A stretch of DNA of 9,580 nucleotides from Candidatus Daviesbacteria bacterium (GTDB taxonomy: Bacteria > Patescibacteriota > Microgenomatia > Daviesbacterales > UBA10151), in contig JACPEZ010000026.1 of assembly GCA_016183225.1 (NCBI GenBank), positions 1-9,580 on the forward strand, written 5' to 3'. The position numbers were made by a program, and so were the translations under genes. A model generated the notes under the pieces. The model ran no database searches. It worked only from the letters and a program-made list of their open reading frames with translations, and was not told where the DNA came from. Position 1 is the first letter of the stretch, and each line of letters starts with the position of its first letter. Positions 1-5,714 of this stretch are shown piece by piece.

Positions 1-1404
1 GATAAAACCCATGCCCACACCATTGCTGTTTATGATCTGGGCGGAGGCACTTTTGACATTTCCATTTTAGAGTTGGGTGACGGGGTAATTGAGGTAAAAT
101 CTACTAACGGCGACACCCACTTGGGCGGAGATGATTTTGATGCTGTGATTTTGGACTTTTTGGCGGATGAGTTTAAAAAACAGGAGGGGATTGACTTAAA
201 AGGCGACCGGCAGGCCTTGCAGCGTTTGCGAGATGCAGCTGAAAAAGCCAAAATTGAGTTATCTAGTACTCAAGAAGCAGAGATTAGTATTCCTTTTGTT
301 ACAGCAGATTCTTCAGGCCCCAAACATCTGGAAATGAAGCTGTCCCGGGCCAAACTGGAAGGGATGGTTAAGTCTTTAATTGATAAAAGCTTTGAGGCTG
401 TTAAAGCGGCTTTAAAAGATTCCAAACATGATCCCAAAGATATTGATGAAGTGGTGTTGGTGGGGGGTATGACCCGCATGCCGGCAGTGCAAAAAGCAGT
501 GAGTGATTTTTTTGGCAAAGAACCGCACAAAGGCATTAATCCCGATGAAGTGGTGGCAGTTGGGGCAGCTATCCAGGGCGGGGTGTTAGGCGGGGAAGTT
601 AAAGATGTGTTACTGCTTGATGTAACTCCTTTAACTTTGGGTATTGAAACTTTGGGCGCGGTTCGCACACCTTTAATAACGCGAAATACTACTATTCCAT
701 CTTCTAAATCAGAGATTTTCTCTACAGCTGCTGATAACCAGACTTCTGTGGAAATTAATGTTTTGCAGGGGGAGCGGGAAATGGCAGCTGATAACAAGAG
801 TTTGGGCAGGTTTATTTTAGATGGTATTCCTCCTGCCCCAAGAGGCGTGCCCCAAGTGGAGGTAACTTTTGACATTGATGCCAACGGCATTTTAAATGTG
901 ACAGCCCATGATAAAGCCACCGGCAAAAAACAAAATATCACTATTACCGGCTCAACCGGTTTGGATAAAGATGAAGTGGAAAAAATGACCAAAGAGGCAG
1001 AGGCCCATGCCGAGGAAGATAAAAAGAGAAAAGAAGAAATTGACATTAAAAATCAGGCAGACACGCTGGTTTATACGGCAGAGCGATCTTTAAAAGATGC
1101 AGGGGATAAAGTGAGTGCGGAAGTGAGAACTGATGTTGAACAAAAATTATCTGATTTAAAAGGGGTTATCCAGACAGCATCGCCGGAAGATCTAAAACCC
1201 AAAATGGAGGCTTTATCAGAAAGTTTGCAAAAAGTAGGAGCAGCCATGTACAAGGATCAGCCATCAGCTGACAGCACGCAACCTGCAGGTGAAACAAAAG
1301 CGGAAGACGGAAGCCCGCCTGCCGGCGAGGCAGGTCCGAAGACGGAAGACACTGGTGAGGCTGTTGAGGGAGAAGTAGTTGAGGAAGAGAAAAAAGAGGA
1401 ATAA
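1..1404 (+). CDS. dnaK: Hsp70 chaperone DnaK, 5'-truncated by window edge
   Basis: ATP-dependent cytosolic chaperone that binds unfolded hydrophobic segments and works with DnaJ and GrpE. The frame is open from base 1, so 467 residues are visible and roughly 180 N-terminal residues lie upstream, judged from the phosphate motif DLGGGTFD (fragment residues 12-19; about 194-201 in E. coli DnaK). Also visible are the VGGMTRMP segment of the nucleotide-binding domain, the interdomain linker and start of the substrate-binding domain DVLLLDVTPLTLGIET (from base 604), the beta domain with GIPPAPRG and FDIDANGILNV, then the helical lid. The C-terminus is a Gly/Pro/Glu-rich disordered tail ending in an acidic EEEKKEE stretch in place of the usual EEVDK-type end. 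Within this tail a 19-nt repeat (1314-1332) is translated as PPAGEA. A toxin-antitoxin pair separates it from dnaJ. No terminator is visible after the TAA. Confidence 0.98.
   Translation, partial: DKTHAHTIAVYDLGGGTFDISILELGDGVIEVKSTNGDTHLGGDDFDAVILDFLADEFKKQEGIDLKGDRQALQRLRDAAEKAKIELSSTQEAEISIPFVTADSSGPKHLEMKLSRAKLEGMVKSLIDKSFEAVKAALKDSKHDPKDIDEVVLVGGMTRMPAVQKAVSDFFGKEPHKGINPDEVVAVGAAIQGGVLGGEVKDVLLLDVTPLTLGIETLGAVRTPLITRNTTIPSSKSEIFSTAADNQTSVEINVLQGEREMAADNKSLGRFILDGIPPAPRGVPQVEVTFDIDANGILNVTAHDKATGKKQNITITGSTGLDKDEVEKMTKEAEAHAEEDKKRKEEIDIKNQADTLVYTAERSLKDAGDKVSAEVRTDVEQKLSDLKGVIQTASPEDLKPKMEALSESLQKVGAAMYKDQPSADSTQPAGETKAEDGSPPAGEAGPKTEDTGEAVEGEVVEEEKKEE
1314..1335 (+). repeat. In-frame palindromic repeat in dnaK tail, copy 1 (PPAGEA)
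   Basis: CCCGCCTGCCGGCGAGGCA at 1314-1332 is identical to 2956-2974 in dnaJ. CCTGCC (1318-1323) and GGCAGG (1329-1334) can form a 6-bp hairpin with a 5-nt loop. It is translated as PPAGEA in the disordered C-terminal tail. It is much more GC-rich than its surroundings, and an 11-bp direct repeat (GAAGACGGAAG, 1303-1313 and 1338-1348) flanks it. Confidence 0.8.
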
Positions 1405-1453
1405 AATATAAAAAATTGACACTGCCTGGTCATTTTAACTGTTTTGGTTATAC

Positions 1454-1482
1454 TTGACAATAGCAATTATTTTAGGTATAAT
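1454..1482 (+). promoter_or_regulatory. Consensus sigma70-type promoter of the toxin-antitoxin pair
   Basis: TTGACA (1454-1459) and TATAAT (1477-1482) are both perfect consensus boxes separated by exactly 17 nt. Transcription should begin near 1489, about 19 nt before the antitoxin ATG. This gives the pair its own transcription, independent of dnaK. TAGGTAT occurs twice (1473-1479 and 1484-1490), one helical turn apart. Confidence 0.85.
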
Positions 1483-1486
1483 ATAG

Positions 1487-1505
1487 GTATTATTTAAGAT
1501 AATAC
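1487..1505 (+). promoter_or_regulatory. Palindromic candidate operator overlapping the TA start site
   Basis: GTATTAT (1487-1493) and ATAATAC (1499-1505) form a perfect 7-bp inverted repeat around a 5-nt centre, covering the predicted transcription start and ending just before the antitoxin ATG at 1508. Type II antitoxins with an RHH fold typically repress their own promoter at such sites. That this is the operator is inferred from position and symmetry only. Confidence 0.5.
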
Positions 1506-1507
1506 TT

Positions 1508-1768
1508 ATGAGTACAACTATATCGCAAATACAGCTAAAGATTAGTTTGTCAGACCGACTTAGTGATCTTCTGCAATCCAAGGCAGCCAGATTAGGCGTC
1601 CCTGTGACTCAATTTGTTAAACATCTGATTATGAAGGATGTGGAAAGTGAGGCTTTGCCAAGTTTTGAGGCCTCGGATTGGCTGGAGAGAAAAACTCAAA
1701 AGGCGATGAGGGATATTGGGAAAGGGGTTGAGGTACAGGATGTGCACCAATTTTTTAAGAATCTTTAA
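1508..1768 (+). CDS. Type II antitoxin, ribbon-helix-helix-like
   Basis: An 86-aa protein, likely the antitoxin that neutralises the RelE-like toxin encoded immediately downstream. Residues about 8-45 have a beta strand (QLKISLSD) followed by two amphipathic helices around the turn LGVPVTQFVKHLI. This is the pattern of an RHH DNA-binding domain of the kind seen in RelB/DinJ-type antitoxins. The rest (from about residue 50, with ASDWLERKTQKAMRDI) would be the flexible, toxin-wrapping part. Gene order (antitoxin first), the zero-gap junction with the toxin (TAA 1766-1768, ATG 1769) and a palindrome at the promoter all fit an autoregulated pair. No Shine-Dalgarno sequence is visible. The RHH assignment is by pattern, not by a strong motif, and the exact family is not certain. 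Confidence 0.75.
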   Translation: MSTTISQIQLKISLSDRLSDLLQSKAARLGVPVTQFVKHLIMKDVESEALPSFEASDWLERKTQKAMRDIGKGVEVQDVHQFFKNL

Positions 1769-2056
1769 ATGAAGATTAAACTTTCCCCTGATGTTAGCGC
1801 TTATCTTAAAAAGTTAAAACTCAAAGATCCAAAGCTACTAAAAAAAGCAGAAAAGCAACTTCTTTCATTTGTTCAAGATCCCAAACATCCATCACTTCGA
1901 ATTCACAAACTGACAGGAAAAATTGAAAATAGATGGAGCATATCAATTACCAGAAATATCAGAATGGTTTATGTGAAAGTGCAAGGCGAAGAGGATGAGG
2001 AGCCTACAGCCTATTTTGTGGCTATGGGCACACACGATCAAGCATATAAAAACTAG
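1769..2056 (+). CDS. RelE/YafQ-like mRNA interferase toxin
   Basis: A 95-aa basic protein of the RelE/ParE superfamily, predicted to cleave mRNA, probably on the ribosome, when released from its antitoxin. Evidence: small size, a Lys-rich helical N-terminal half (YLKKLKLKDPKLLKKAEKQL), the typical HKLTGKIENRWSISI segment followed by TRNIRMVYVK (core beta strands with the conserved Arg), and the C-terminal FVAMGTHDQAYKN. The GTHDxxY ending matches the YafQ/RelE-type group in which the His near the C-terminus is catalytic. An acidic GEEDEE loop sits between the last two strands. The start directly abuts the antitoxin stop, so translation is probably coupled. The pair lies between dnaK and dnaJ. 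Superfamily membership is firm; the substrate and whether the toxin is active are inference. Confidence 0.85.
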   Translation: MKIKLSPDVSAYLKKLKLKDPKLLKKAEKQLLSFVQDPKHPSLRIHKLTGKIENRWSISITRNIRMVYVKVQGEEDEEPTAYFVAMGTHDQAYKN

Positions 2057-2073
2057 CACTTTTTGCTGTTGAC

Positions 2074-2082
2074 TGCTATAAT
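2074..2082 (+). promoter_or_regulatory. Extended -10 promoter of dnaJ
   Basis: TGC followed by TATAAT (2077-2082) is a consensus extended -10. No good -35 is present at 17 nt, as expected for extended -10 promoters. The dnaJ ATG at 2090 lies 7 nt beyond the box, so the transcript would start at or next to the start codon. Confidence 0.65.
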
Positions 2083-2089
2083 ACAGGAT

Positions 2090-2998
2090 ATGGCTAAACG
2101 GGATTACTACGAAATTTTAGGGGTTTCCAAAGGAGCCAGTGAGGCGGAGATTAAGTCTGCTTATAGAAAACTGGCCCGGGCCCATCATCCGGACATAGAT
2201 AAATCTGCGGGAGCCGGGGAAAAATTTAAGGAACTTTCCGAAGCATACCAGGTTTTATCAGATCCCCAGAAAAAACAAAGTTATGACCAGTTTGGCCATT
2301 CTGTATTTGACAGATCGCAGGGTTTTCCCGGAGGTGCCGGTGGATGGCAGCAATATAACTGGTCATCTGGTGGCCCCTTCGGCTCCGCTCAGGGCGAGGC
2401 AGGGCCAAATATTCAATTTGACTTTGGGGGATTTGAAGACCCTTTTGAACTGTTTGAACAGATTTTTGGCGGAGCGGGGTTTGGGCAGGGATTTAGAAGA
2501 AGACCCACCTATCAGATGGATATCAAATTTGACGAAGCAGTGCGTGGTGCTACTAAACAAATCCAGATTGATGGTAAAAACATGACCATCAAAGTGCCGG
2601 CAGGAGTAGACAGTGGCACCAGGATGAGATTTAATGATCTGGATATTGTGTTTCGAGTGAACCGCCATCCGGAATTTTTGCGGGAAGGAGCGGATATTTT
2701 CTCGGAAATCAAAGTGAGTATTCCCCAGTTGGTTTTAGGAGATGTATTTGAAGTTGTGACTGTGCAGGGAAAAGTCAAAGTTAAAGTGCCTCCCGGCACC
2801 CAACCCGGATCTTTGGTGAGATTAAAAGGTAAAGGCATGCCAAGATTAAATAGTTCAAGCCACGGTGACCACTTTGTTCGGGTTAATTTGCAAGTCCCCC
2901 AAAATCCTTCCAAGCAGGAAAAACAATTGTATGAAGAGCTGTATAATTTATCTTCCCCGCCTGCCGGCGAGGCAAGCAAGAAAAAAGGCTGGTTTTAG
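2090..2998 (+). CDS. dnaJ: DnaJ-type cochaperone lacking the zinc finger (class B/CbpA-like)
   Basis: J-domain protein of 302 aa that stimulates the DnaK ATPase and delivers substrate. The J domain spans residues 1-70 and has the essential HPD at 33-35, followed by a Gly/Phe-rich linker (about 75-130) and two C-terminal beta domains (from about 140; VKVKVPPGTQPGSLVRLKGKG). No CxxCxGxG repeats occur, so the Zn domain of classical DnaJ is absent and the protein is CbpA-like in architecture. ATG at 2090 is preferred (MAKRDYYEILGV is the usual family start) over an in-frame TTG at 2063, because the promoter -10 box lies at 2077-2082. Two repeat elements are translated in frame: one in the linker (residues about 95-105) and one near the C-terminus (about 290-296). 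Its TAG overlaps the stop of the convergent gene. Confidence 0.95.
   Translation: MAKRDYYEILGVSKGASEAEIKSAYRKLARAHHPDIDKSAGAGEKFKELSEAYQVLSDPQKKQSYDQFGHSVFDRSQGFPGGAGGWQQYNWSSGGPFGSAQGEAGPNIQFDFGGFEDPFELFEQIFGGAGFGQGFRRRPTYQMDIKFDEAVRGATKQIQIDGKNMTIKVPAGVDSGTRMRFNDLDIVFRVNRHPEFLREGADIFSEIKVSIPQLVLGDVFEVVTVQGKVKVKVPPGTQPGSLVRLKGKGMPRLNSSSHGDHFVRVNLQVPQNPSKQEKQLYEELYNLSSPPAGEASKKKGWF
2373..2406 (+). repeat. In-frame repeat in the dnaJ G/F linker (PFGSAQGEAG)
   Basis: CCTTCGGCTCCGCTCAGG at 2376-2393 continues into GGCGAGGCAGG (2393-2403). The second part is identical to 1324-1334 in the dnaK element. The first shares CCTTCG and GCTCAGG with the infB element (7426-7442). The block is clearly GC-richer than the flanking dnaJ sequence. 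It encodes a Gly-rich stretch that fits the linker, which may be why it is tolerated. Confidence 0.7.
2956..2974 (+). repeat. In-frame palindromic repeat in dnaJ tail, copy 2 (PPAGEA)
   Basis: This is a 19/19 match to 1314-1332 in dnaK, read in the same frame as PPAGEA. It lies near the dnaJ C-terminus, after the last helix (KQEKQLYEELYNL) and 8 codons before the stop. The base after the identical block is A here and G in the dnaK copy. Confidence 0.8.
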
Positions 2999-3561
2999 TG
3001 TTGTTTTTGATGATCGATTATTTGATCAGATAATCTTTGTAATAATATTTTTGCTTCTTGCATAGCGAGCATTTGCCGGCCGTCCAAAAGCGCTTTTGCC
3101 TGATTTCTTCTTTCCTCTGCCATAACTTCTAATTCTATGCTTCGTTCCAGAAAAGGTTGAAAATTAGAATTGGGACCTGGAGGACAGGCATTTTTTAAGT
3201 CGTTGTACGTACATGACATATGTAGAAGATGATGATGATCAATCATGGCACTGGTAGCTAGCAATCTAATTTTTGTATCTTCATCCCATCCGCAGGGTCT
3301 AAGATCCATCCAACGAAGACCGCCATTGGATGCGTGAACCATTGCCAAAAATTCCGGGGTTGAGGTTATACTGGTCAATAGTTTTTGACCCGTAGGATCT
3401 AGGTGGATCCTGATTTGTTCAGGCCTGTCCGGATTATTGTCCATCCGTATACCTAATTCTCTTCTTTCCAAATATTCAGCCACTACAAGAGTGGGCTTTA
3501 TAACTTGGATAGAAACACTAGTTCGACCAGGAACAATTGTTTGAGTTTCAACATTAAACAT
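2995..3561 (-). CDS. Uncharacterised 188-aa protein
   Basis: I do not recognise this gene. The protein starts with MFNVETQTIVPGRTSVSIQV and carries a His cluster (MIDHHHLLHMSCTYND, middle). Its C-terminal third is helical and Glu/Arg/Gln-rich (ERSIELEVMAEERRNQAKAL onwards) and could form a coiled coil. No signal peptide or membrane segment is seen, so a cytosolic protein is likely. Support for being real: a full-length ORF, AGGA 9-12 nt before the ATG, and an extended -10 (TGATATAAT) upstream on the same strand. The opposite strand has no alternative gene here. It converges on dnaJ, and the two stop codons overlap by a few bases with no terminator between them. Neighbouring genes do not suggest a role. 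Confidence 0.65.
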   Translation of the reverse strand: MFNVETQTIVPGRTSVSIQVIKPTLVVAEYLERRELGIRMDNNPDRPEQIRIHLDPTGQKLLTSITSTPEFLAMVHASNGGLRWMDLRPCGWDEDTKIRLLATSAMIDHHHLLHMSCTYNDLKNACPPGPNSNFQPFLERSIELEVMAEERRNQAKALLDGRQMLAMQEAKILLQRLSDQIIDHQKQH

Positions 3562-3596
3562 AACTATATTTCCTATCCCATAGAAAATTATTTGTT

Positions 3597-3605
3597 ATTA
3601 TATCA
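3597..3605 (-). promoter_or_regulatory. Extended -10 promoter of the 188-aa gene
   Basis: Read on the minus strand, TGA is followed by TATAAT (complement of 3597-3602), giving an extended -10 about 36 nt upstream of the ATG. The -35 candidate at 17 nt (TACAAA, complement of 3620-3625) is weak. It lies back to back with the promoter of the divergent gene at 3646. Confidence 0.5.
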
Positions 3606-3633
3606 GATTCGATTATTAATTTGTAGTTTAGTA

Positions 3634-3639
3634 TATAAT
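3634..3639 (+). promoter_or_regulatory. -10 box of the flavoprotein-SDR operon
   Basis: A perfect TATAAT ends 6 nt before the GTG start codon at 3646, so transcription would start at or beside the initiation codon. No recognisable -35 is seen at 16-18 nt. The intergenic region is very AT-rich, so a chance match cannot be excluded. Confidence 0.5.
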
Positions 3640-3645
3640 TAGCTT

Positions 3646-4098
3646 GTGAATTTAAGAAAATTAATTGAAGATTATTTAAAGGAAGCCAAATTAATGCAGG
3701 TGGCAACTTCAAAAAATAATCAACCATGGGTTGCCAGTGTTTATTTTGCTTATGATAATTTATGGAATCTGTATTGGATTTCCCGACCCGCAAGACGCCA
3801 TTCGGAGGAAATAAAAGATAACGAGAAAGTTGCAGGTACCATAGTTTTGCCGCATACTCATGGAGAAAAAGCAAGAGGATTGCAGTTTCAGGGAATTGCA
3901 AAACAGTTAAAGGGTGAAGAAGCAAAAAGGGGAATGGAATGTTATTCTAAATGCTATCCGGATGTTCCGGCAGAGAAAATCCGGGCAATTGCAGAAGGTA
4001 AAGAAAGCCATGTTTTCTACTGCATCAGCCCGACACTATTTGTGCTATTTGATGAGATAAATTTTCCTGATAACCCCAGACAAGAATTTAAATTATGA
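3646..4098 (+). CDS. Pyridoxamine 5'-phosphate oxidase-like FMN-binding split-barrel protein
   Basis: A 150-aa protein of the PNPOx-like split beta-barrel superfamily, probably binding FMN (or F420/haem in relatives) as a dimer. Visible family features are the N-terminal helix (LRKLIEDYLKEAKLM), the first barrel strands (LMQVATSKNNQPWVASVYFAYD), WISRPARRHSEEI (residues about 44-56, the region contacting the flavin phosphate in relatives) and the following strand KVAGTIVL. The start is GTG: it sits just upstream of the conserved helix, and no ATG lies nearby. No Shine-Dalgarno is present. The stop overlaps the next gene by four bases (ATGA), so both are co-translated and may act in one redox pathway. 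The physiological substrate cannot be told from the sequence; true pyridoxine oxidase activity is doubtful, because the protein is shorter than PdxH. Confidence 0.8.
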   Translation: MNLRKLIEDYLKEAKLMQVATSKNNQPWVASVYFAYDNLWNLYWISRPARRHSEEIKDNEKVAGTIVLPHTHGEKARGLQFQGIAKQLKGEEAKRGMECYSKCYPDVPAEKIRAIAEGKESHVFYCISPTLFVLFDEINFPDNPRQEFKL

Positions 4099-4826
4099 AT
4101 ATGCTTGAAGGGAAAATTATTTTAATTACAGGTTCATCCAGAGGAATTGGCGCTGCTACTGCCAAACTGGCTGTAGGCTATGGAGCCAAAGTAATTTTGC
4201 ACGGCAGGAGTAAAAGTAAGGAACTTACAGATTTAGCAGACCAATTAGGTGCAGATTATATTGTTTGTGATGTGGAGGATAAAAAAGCTGTCCAGAAAGA
4301 AGTTGAAAGAATGATAAAAAAACTGGGTAAAATTGACGGACTTGTTAACAGCGCCGGCATTTCCAAACCAAAGCCATTTTTAGAAACTGCAGATAGTGAT
4401 TGGCTGGAAATTTTTAATGTAAATCTTTTAGGAACTGTGCATTTCTGTCAGGCAGTTATCCCTTATATGTTAAAAAGAAAATATGGCAGGATTGTTAATG
4501 TTGCTTCAATGAGAGGCCATTTGGTTAATATTTACAGTAAAAACTTAACTTATTCAACCTCAAAAGCAGCAGTAATTAATTTAACTGTCGGCCTTGCCAA
4601 AGAATATATGCCGGATATTGCAGTGAATGCAGTATCACCGGGGCTGACAGAAACTGAAATGAGCAAAACATGGAATGAGGCACTTCGGACAGAAGCAAAA
4701 AATTATCCGTTAGGCCGCCCTGCAACACCTGAAGAAATTGCAGAAGTTGTTCTATTTTTAATTAGCGACAGGGCCAGTTTTATAAATGGACAAGCAGTTA
4801 TGGTAGATAGTGGTAACAGTTTATGA
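4095..4826 (+). CDS. Short-chain dehydrogenase/reductase, FabG-like
   Basis: Classical SDR of 243 aa with a Rossmann fold, cytosolic and NAD(P)H-dependent. All hallmarks are present: TGSSRGIG (residues 12-19), CDV (58-60), NSAG (85-88), catalytic Asn110 (FNVNLLG), Ser138 (VASMRG) and YSTSK giving Tyr153 and Lys157. The C-terminus (INGQAVMVDSGNSL) follows the FabG-like pattern. HGR after the second strand (Arg38) suggests a preference for NADPH. It could be a 3-oxoacyl-ACP reductase or a sugar/alcohol dehydrogenase; no fatty-acid genes adjoin, so FabG function is not assumed. ATG 4095 gives the 4-nt ATGA overlap with the upstream flavoprotein gene; ATG 4101 (MLEGK) is an alternative. Its TGA overlaps the stop of the convergent membrane-protein gene. 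Confidence 0.92.
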   Translation: MNMLEGKIILITGSSRGIGAATAKLAVGYGAKVILHGRSKSKELTDLADQLGADYIVCDVEDKKAVQKEVERMIKKLGKIDGLVNSAGISKPKPFLETADSDWLEIFNVNLLGTVHFCQAVIPYMLKRKYGRIVNVASMRGHLVNIYSKNLTYSTSKAAVINLTVGLAKEYMPDIAVNAVSPGLTETEMSKTWNEALRTEAKNYPLGRPATPEEIAEVVLFLISDRASFINGQAVMVDSGNSL

Positions 4827-5651
4827 TTTAGGACGGGGTTTGAAGTAGTTAATAAAAACTACCCCCAGAGTGATTAAAGTAAACATAAAAGGGAAACCGC
4901 CAAAATTAGTCCATTGCCTGGTGAAACCAACCAGAATTTCTACCAGAAATCCCAAAGTAACGCCGTAAAGACCCAATTTGTAAGATTGACCGTAAGTGAG
5001 GACTTTTTTAAATATTTTAGCCAGCAGCCAAATCAGCAGAGCAATAAATAGTAGATAAATAAGTTTAAGGCTGTAGAAAATATAAAGGCCGAAAATTACC
5101 AATACTGCCAGAACCGGCCCGACAAATTTAAGCCAGGGGGAAATTTTATCACCCCAGGAAATAATCATGTTTTTATCCAGCTTAAATTCGCGAATTTGGG
5201 AAAGATCAAATACTCTAACCTCCAAATTGTTTTCTTTATAAACCAGCGCATCTTTGGTCAGCCAGGCCAAAGTTTGATACTGGTTAAATTGGCCGGCGCT
5301 AAAGGGGGTTTTGGTATCAACCACCACTAAATTATTATAATCTGCGCTGTTTGGCTCCCCCAGACAAAAGGGAACAAAGTAAGGTTCTGCAACATTAGTC
5401 GTAACTTGTCCTCTGTTGACAGTTACCTCCAGCTCGCTTGGATAACAATTAACAGCGCTGTTTAAAAGTTGGGCTGCTGCGGCAGGTACATCTTTCAGCA
5501 AGGTTCCCAGGAAAGTTAAAGTTGACACAATTGTTAAAAGTAGAGTAAGCAGCAGAAAATATCCCAGCGATGATTTAAAAGATTTATTGGGGATTTGTTG
5601 GTAAAAGGCAGGAGAATAAACGCTATTTTTAATGGTTTTGAAAAAGCTCAT
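4821..5651 (-). CDS. DUF1189-like integral membrane protein
   Basis: Membrane protein of 276 aa. The N-terminus MSFFKTIKNSVYSPAFYQQI, followed by a Lys-rich stretch and a long hydrophobic helix (about residues 30-52), is typical of the DUF1189 family. An extracytoplasmic region follows (about 55-170; two Cys, at NCYP and PFCLGEP, could pair), and then four closely spaced hydrophobic helices (about 177-196, 197-214, 227-243, 253-270) and a basic tail ending KPRPKS. The function of the family is not established. The gene is monocistronic and convergent with the SDR gene (stops overlap). It is divergent from the RDD-family gene, another small membrane protein. No Shine-Dalgarno is seen. A TATAAT on the minus strand (complement of 5671-5676) lies 20-25 nt before the ATG. 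Confidence 0.75.
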   Translation of the reverse strand: MSFFKTIKNSVYSPAFYQQIPNKSFKSSLGYFLLLTLLLTIVSTLTFLGTLLKDVPAAAAQLLNSAVNCYPSELEVTVNRGQVTTNVAEPYFVPFCLGEPNSADYNNLVVVDTKTPFSAGQFNQYQTLAWLTKDALVYKENNLEVRVFDLSQIREFKLDKNMIISWGDKISPWLKFVGPVLAVLVIFGLYIFYSLKLIYLLFIALLIWLLAKIFKKVLTYGQSYKLGLYGVTLGFLVEILVGFTRQWTNFGGFPFMFTLITLGVVFINYFKPRPKS

Positions 5652-5670
5652 GGTAGTTTTATTAAAATTA

Positions 5671-5676
5671 ATTATA
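5671..5676 (-). promoter_or_regulatory. -10 box of the DUF1189-like gene
   Basis: The minus strand reads TATAAT at this position. With a 17-nt spacer the -35 would be TTTATC (complement of 5694-5699), matching three of six consensus bases. The start site would be about 13 nt before the ATG at 5651. The region is AT-rich, so confidence is moderate. Confidence 0.4.
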
Positions 5677-5699
5677 TGATATGGTTAAATTAAGATAAA

Positions 5700-5708
5700 G
5701 GGGGTGAT
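5700..5708 (+). promoter_or_regulatory. Strong Shine-Dalgarno of the RDD-family gene
   Basis: GGGGGTGAT pairs with the 16S 3' end (ideal GGAGGTGAT) over nine positions, one of them a G-U wobble, with 6 nt to the ATG at 5715. It is the best ribosome-binding site in the window and fixes the start. Most other genes here have none. Confidence 0.8.
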
Positions 5709-5714
5709 TTTAAA

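Noticed and set aside
270..1046. 258-aa open frame on the minus strand across dnaK
   Set aside because: It is a frame shadow of dnaK, whose product is unmistakable; the antisense protein is Ser/Thr-rich with no domain and no start signals.
1314..1335. CRISPR array or intrinsic terminator at the GC-rich palindromes
   Set aside because: Only isolated copies exist, without regular spacing or spacers, and no T-run follows; all are within open reading frames.
1416..1421. A second TTGACA downstream of dnaK
   Set aside because: No -10 box is present 16-18 nt downstream (the sequence there is CTGTTT), so it is taken as chance.
1405..1453. dnaK terminator in the gap before the TA promoter
   Set aside because: No stem of useful length followed by a T-run could be found, so none is annotated.
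2063..2089. TTG start adding nine residues to DnaJ
   Set aside because: The added peptide is not part of the family start, and the promoter -10 box lies within this segment; MAKRDYYEILGV from 2090 fits.
2363..2979. Minus-strand and alternative plus-strand open frames inside dnaJ
   Set aside because: They lie entirely within a clearly conserved J-protein gene and have no recognisable features or ribosome-binding sites.
2995..2998. Frameshift or pseudogene suspected at overlapping stops of dnaJ and the convergent gene
   Set aside because: Both reading frames end normally; overlapping convergent stops also occur at 4821-4826 and fit compact genome packing.
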